A stretch of 40,049 nucleotides of DNA from a virus: the IMG/VR virus record IMGVR_UViG_3300028024_000016, positions 1 through 40,049 of that record. One strand, 5' to 3'. Position numbers and translations under genes: made by a program. Shown one piece after another: positions 37,922 through 40,049 of the stretch (positions are counted from its first letter, which is position 1; each line of letters starts with the position of its first letter). The notes beneath the pieces are model-generated. The model did no database searches and was not told where the DNA came from. It saw only the letters and a program-made list of their open reading frames with translations.

Positions 37922-37949
37922 GTGGGCGCCGTACTGGCCCACTCTTTTT
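37922..37949 (+). terminator. Terminator-type hairpin before the clamp-like gene
   Basis: GTGGGC (37922-37927) pairs with GCCCAC (37937-37942) and is followed by TCTTTTT, 10 bp before ATG 37960. It would partly stop transcription into the clamp and variable-protein genes unless overridden. Confidence 0.65.
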
Positions 37950-37959
37950 GAGACTAAAA

Positions 37960-38658
37960 ATGATCTCGATCCAGTCATCCTCGTTGAAAGAGGCCCTCAA
38001 GCGAGTCGGTCCGTCTGTGGATCGCCGCTCGCACATCACCGCGTTCCAGTCGGTACGAATCCGCGTCGACGGTGTCGTGTTCGAAATGATCGCCGCCGGC
38101 ATGGATGGCCAGGCGAAGTATCGCGAAGGCCGCCTCGGCGATCCCGCATTGACGATGGACATCTGCGTGCACGCCGACCGCCTTGCGCCGCTGCTCAACG
38201 TGTCTGGCGACTGGATCGACGTCACGCTGCAAAAGAACTCGCGGGCCAAGTTCTCCACGGCGGGCTATGCCGTAACAGTGCCGACTCTGCCCGGCGACAC
38301 GATGCCGCTCACGAAAGCCGAGGGCGATGTAATTGCTGACTTCGACATTGTCGGGCTGTCCGATCTGGTATCGAGCGTGGCCTTTGCCGCCAACGAGAAA
38401 GACATTCGCGAGTTCTGCCGCGGCGTGTGGATCGAATCCGACGGCGCGCAGCTCACCGCGACCGCAACGAACGGGAACATTCTGGCGACCGCACAGGTAA
38501 CGACTGCGGCGCCCGAGTTCGCCGTGCTTCTGCCGGCGCGCGCCGCTGAATTGCTGGTGGACATGGACGCGAACGTCATCGCCGAATTCGAGGACGACGC
38601 CTGCCGAATGCTCGTTGGGCTGAATCCGGGGCGAACGTTCGAGTTGCTCGAAGCGTGA
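37960..38658 (+). CDS. DNA polymerase III beta-clamp-like protein (232 aa)
   Basis: The sequence follows domains 1 and 2 of bacterial DnaN: SSLKEALKRVGPSVDRRSHITAFQSVRIRVDG at the start, KFSTAGYAVTVPTLPGDTMP near 102, then FDIVGLSDLVSSVAFAANEKDIREFCRGVWIESDG and VLLPARAAELL near 190 where domain 3 begins, and stops soon after. So it is a two-domain clamp plus a stub, against three domains and about 366 residues in hosts. It may form an altered ring or interfere with host replication. The ribosome site is weak. Confidence 0.82.
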   Translation: MISIQSSSLKEALKRVGPSVDRRSHITAFQSVRIRVDGVVFEMIAAGMDGQAKYREGRLGDPALTMDICVHADRLAPLLNVSGDWIDVTLQKNSRAKFSTAGYAVTVPTLPGDTMPLTKAEGDVIADFDIVGLSDLVSSVAFAANEKDIREFCRGVWIESDGAQLTATATNGNILATAQVTTAAPEFAVLLPARAAELLVDMDANVIAEFEDDACRMLVGLNPGRTFELLEA

Positions 38659-38750
38659 GCGGCATCACGTGGTTCGCTCTCGCCGTATTAGGCGCGATAG
38701 CGGTGGGCGTGGGGTTGGGTCTTATCTATGCCCGAGTGGCGCGAAAGTAG
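38655..38750 (+). CDS. Tiny membrane protein (31 aa), GTG start
   Basis: GTG 38655 overlaps the clamp stop (GTGA). It encodes MSGITWFALAVLGAIAVGVG and LGLIYARVARK: a single transmembrane helix with a basic end. Too short for ORF callers; coupling and composition support it, but there is no homology evidence. Confidence 0.45.
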   Translation: MSGITWFALAVLGAIAVGVGLGLIYARVARK

Positions 38751-38792
38751 TTCAACGGCGGTCCGCTTGGATCGCTTTCTCAAGGAGATGCA

Positions 38793-39158
38793 ATGCAACA
38801 GCTTCAGATTCCACCGCTGGCCGAAGGCGAAGTATATGTCGGCGCACTCGGCGACAAGAACGGTGACGTCTACCACGTGATCCTGCTGCCGGGTGACAAC
38901 GACGATGCCACGTTCGAAGCGCAACTCGAATGGGCCAAGAGCATCGGCGGCGATTTGCCGAACCGCATTGAGCAAGCCATGTTGTTCGCCAGCTTTCGCG
39001 ATCAATTCGAGCAGGATGCTTACTGGTCGAACACGCCCGATACCGATCCCGGCTATAGCGGTTGGGCCTGGTTTCAGGGCTTCGGCAACGGTGGCCAGGA
39101 CCTCTACCTCAAGCACTACGAGGTTCGCGCTCGTGCCGTCCGCAGATTGCCCATTTAA
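38793..39158 (+). CDS. Variable protein 1, DUF1566/C-type-lectin-like C-terminus
   Basis: A 121-residue protein with ribosome site AAGGAGATG. Core: GALGDKNGDVYHVILLPGD, then WAKSIGGDLPNRIEQAMLFASF, YWSNTPDT, and SGWAWFQGFGNGG...RARAVRRLPI, the YW-W-F-G-RAVR pattern of DUF1566/CLec proteins used as DGR targets. The variable stretch (39054-39125) aligns with that of the next gene without gaps, differing only at codon positions 1 and 2. No signal peptide, so it acts in the cytoplasm or on virions. Its own partner is unknown. Confidence 0.75.
   Translation: MQQLQIPPLAEGEVYVGALGDKNGDVYHVILLPGDNDDATFEAQLEWAKSIGGDLPNRIEQAMLFASFRDQFEQDAYWSNTPDTDPGYSGWAWFQGFGNGGQDLYLKHYEVRARAVRRLPI
39054..39125 (+). 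other. Putative DGR variable region 1 (VR1)
   Basis: Codons from TAT 39054 to GTT 39125. Compared with VR2, 12 of 24 codons differ, by 18 substitutions in all, none at a third position. Changed codons mostly end in C and are compatible with an AAC template codon. Downstream bases (from 39126) are invariant. Confidence 0.65.
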
Positions 39159-39188
39159 TCATTCAGTAATTTTCAAGGAGCAGGCGCA

Positions 39189-39644
39189 ATGACGATCACG
39201 CTTGAGGCCATCAAGGCCGAGCATACAAAGGTTACCGAAATGATCGCGGCTTTTGAGAAGCAGTCGGCTACGACCGAGTATCGCGTCGCTGCAGCAACTA
39301 TCTCGCTCGCGGCTGGCGAGCGCTATGCCGGGATCATCCTCGGCGAGAACGGTGAAGCCGACTACCACCTCATCCTGCTGCCCGGCGAGGCGGAGGAAAT
39401 CAGATGGGAAGACGCTGGTAAATGGGCGGCAGAGCGCGGAGGTGCCCTGCCAACGCGTCGCGAGCAATCTCTCCTGTTCGCGAATCTGAAGGGTGAATTC
39501 CAGTCGGCCTGGTACTGGTCTGGTCAGCAGCACGAGAATGATAGCGGTTGGGCCTGGTTTCAGGACTTCTACTACGGTTACCAGCTCACCAGCCGCAAGT
39601 ACGACGAGCTTCGCGCTCGTGCCGTCCGCAGATTGCCCATTTAA
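39189..39644 (+). CDS. Variable protein 2, DUF1566/C-type-lectin-like C-terminus
   Basis: A 151-residue protein behind an AAGGAG site (39175-39180). The first 35 residues are a charged helix (EAIKAEHTKVTEMIAAFEKQS). The core parallels variable protein 1: AGERYAGIILGENGEADYHLILLPGE, WAAERGGALPTRREQSLLFANL, AWYWSGQQ, then SGWAWFQDFYYGYQ...RARAVRRLPI. The N-terminal halves of proteins 1 and 2 differ, so they are paralogues that share the variable region and the 3' flank. Confidence 0.8.
   Translation: MTITLEAIKAEHTKVTEMIAAFEKQSATTEYRVAAATISLAAGERYAGIILGENGEADYHLILLPGEAEEIRWEDAGKWAAERGGALPTRREQSLLFANLKGEFQSAWYWSGQQHENDSGWAWFQDFYYGYQLTSRKYDELRARAVRRLPI
39540..39611 (+). other. Putative DGR variable region 2 (VR2)
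   Basis: Codons from GAT 39540 to CTT 39611. Encodes DFYYGYQLTSRKYDEL where VR1 encodes GFGNGGQDLYLKHYEV. Same length as VR1, ends at the same point, and followed by the identical CGCGCTCGTGCCGTCCGC flank that could act as the mutagenic-homing initiation site. Confidence 0.65.
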
Positions 39645-39674
39645 TCATTCAGTAATTTTCAAGGAGCAGGCGCA

Positions 39675-40049
39675 ATGACGATCACGCTTGAGGCCATCAA
39701 GGCCGAGCATACAAAGGTTACCGAAATGATCGCGGCTTTTGAGAAGCAGTCGGCTACGACCGAGTATCGCGTCGCTGCAGCAACTATCTCGCTCGCGGCT
39801 GGCGAGCGCTATGCCGGGATCATCCTCGGCGAGAACGGTGAAGCCGACTACCACCTCATCCTGCTGCCCGGCGAGGCGGAGGAAATCAGATGGGAAGACG
39901 CTGGTAAATGGGCGGCAGAGCGCGGAGGTGCCCTGCCAACGCGTCGCGAGCAATCTCTCCTGTTCGCGAATCTGAAGGGTGAATTCCAGTCGGCCTGGTA
40001 CTGGTCTGGTCAGCAGCACGAGAATGATAGCGGTTGGGCCTGGTTTCAG
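39675..40049 (+). CDS. Variable protein 3, partial (exact duplicate of protein 2)
   Basis: Starts at ATG 39675 behind the same AAGGAG leader as protein 2 and is identical to it for all 125 codons available. The window stops after CAG, one base before the first codon that differs between VR1 and VR2. Its own variable region (starting 40026) is therefore almost wholly unseen. Recent tandem duplication is the simplest origin. Confidence 0.8.
   Translation, partial: MTITLEAIKAEHTKVTEMIAAFEKQSATTEYRVAAATISLAAGERYAGIILGENGEADYHLILLPGEAEEIRWEDAGKWAAERGGALPTRREQSLLFANLKGEFQSAWYWSGQQHENDSGWAWFQ

Larger units (their letters stand above)
39126..40049 (+). repeat. 486-bp direct tandem repeat of the variable-protein unit
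   Basis: Bases 39126-39563 are identical to 39612-40049, a perfect repeat with period 486. Each unit starts directly after a variable region, carries the stop codon and leader, and includes a full copy of the next gene. The second unit runs off the window edge. Confidence 0.9.

Noticed and set aside
39159-40019. Two identical minus-strand ORFs of 124 codons in the repeats
   Set aside because: They are antisense to the variable-protein genes and identical only because the repeat is.
37160-40049. DGR reverse transcriptase, template repeat, integrase or toxin-antitoxin pair within the window
   Set aside because: None was found on either strand; no A-rich copy of the variable region is visible elsewhere, so these are assumed to lie to the right or to be absent.

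Overview
The window is most of a temperate phage genome integrated in a high-GC beta-proteobacterial chromosome. Gene content and protein style suggest a Burkholderia or Paraburkholderia host; this is inference, as no host gene is complete here. The left edge holds a few bases of chromosome and the 3' half of a tRNA gene (70-127, minus strand) whose 5' half has been replaced. That is the classic trace of integration into a tRNA gene. The other prophage end, including any integrase, lies beyond base 40049.

Layout. 128-706: two LexA-type SOS boxes upstream of an orphan plus-strand gene. 715-4116 (minus): lysis and accessory cassette with a membrane protein, GH19 endolysin, small holin candidate, two lipoproteins, DUF6527-like and DUF1353-like proteins. 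4180-6523 (plus): an inserted lysogenic-conversion module with its own promoter, encoding a small HTH-like protein, an outer-membrane-type protein and an acyltransferase-3. 6489-18080 (minus): a Mu-type contractile tail (fibre, baseplate, tape measure, chaperone with probable frameshift, tube, sheath). 18073-27627 (minus): a lambda-type head (FII-like joiner, capsid E, decoration D, charged assembly protein, S49 protease, portal, gpW, TerL, TerS) plus an HNH protein and a minor-tail-like protein. 27628-27951: terminators and a candidate C4-like structured RNA. 27952-35188 (minus): early operon running from a Cro-like gene through DNA-binding proteins and an O-like replication protein with internal iterons to NinG-type and DUF4406 proteins and a possible antiterminator. 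35275-36963 (plus): S24-type repressor and a secreted protein. 37020-40049 (plus): a second early operon of small membrane proteins, a beta-clamp-like protein and tandem variable-protein genes.

Regulation. The repressor probably binds 13-bp palindromes of the form CTAC-N5-GTAG. Perfect copies sit inside the spacers of two strong promoters, one firing left into the Cro operon and one firing right into the second early operon. Degenerate copies flank them, and another overlaps the repressor's probable start codon. The repressor carries the Ala-Gly, Ser and Lys signature of self-cleaving SOS-responsive repressors, and the orphan gene by the att site carries SOS boxes of its own.

The most striking element is at the right edge. 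Two adjacent genes encode proteins with C-type-lectin/DUF1566-like ends. In a 72-bp stretch they differ at 18 bases, all at codon positions 1 or 2 and none at position 3, with an invariant flank immediately downstream. This is the expected footprint of adenine-specific mutagenesis by a diversity-generating retroelement (DGR). A third target gene, an exact tandem duplicate of the second, runs off the window just as its variable region begins. The reverse transcriptase and template repeat are not in the window, so the DGR is an inference from the variable regions.
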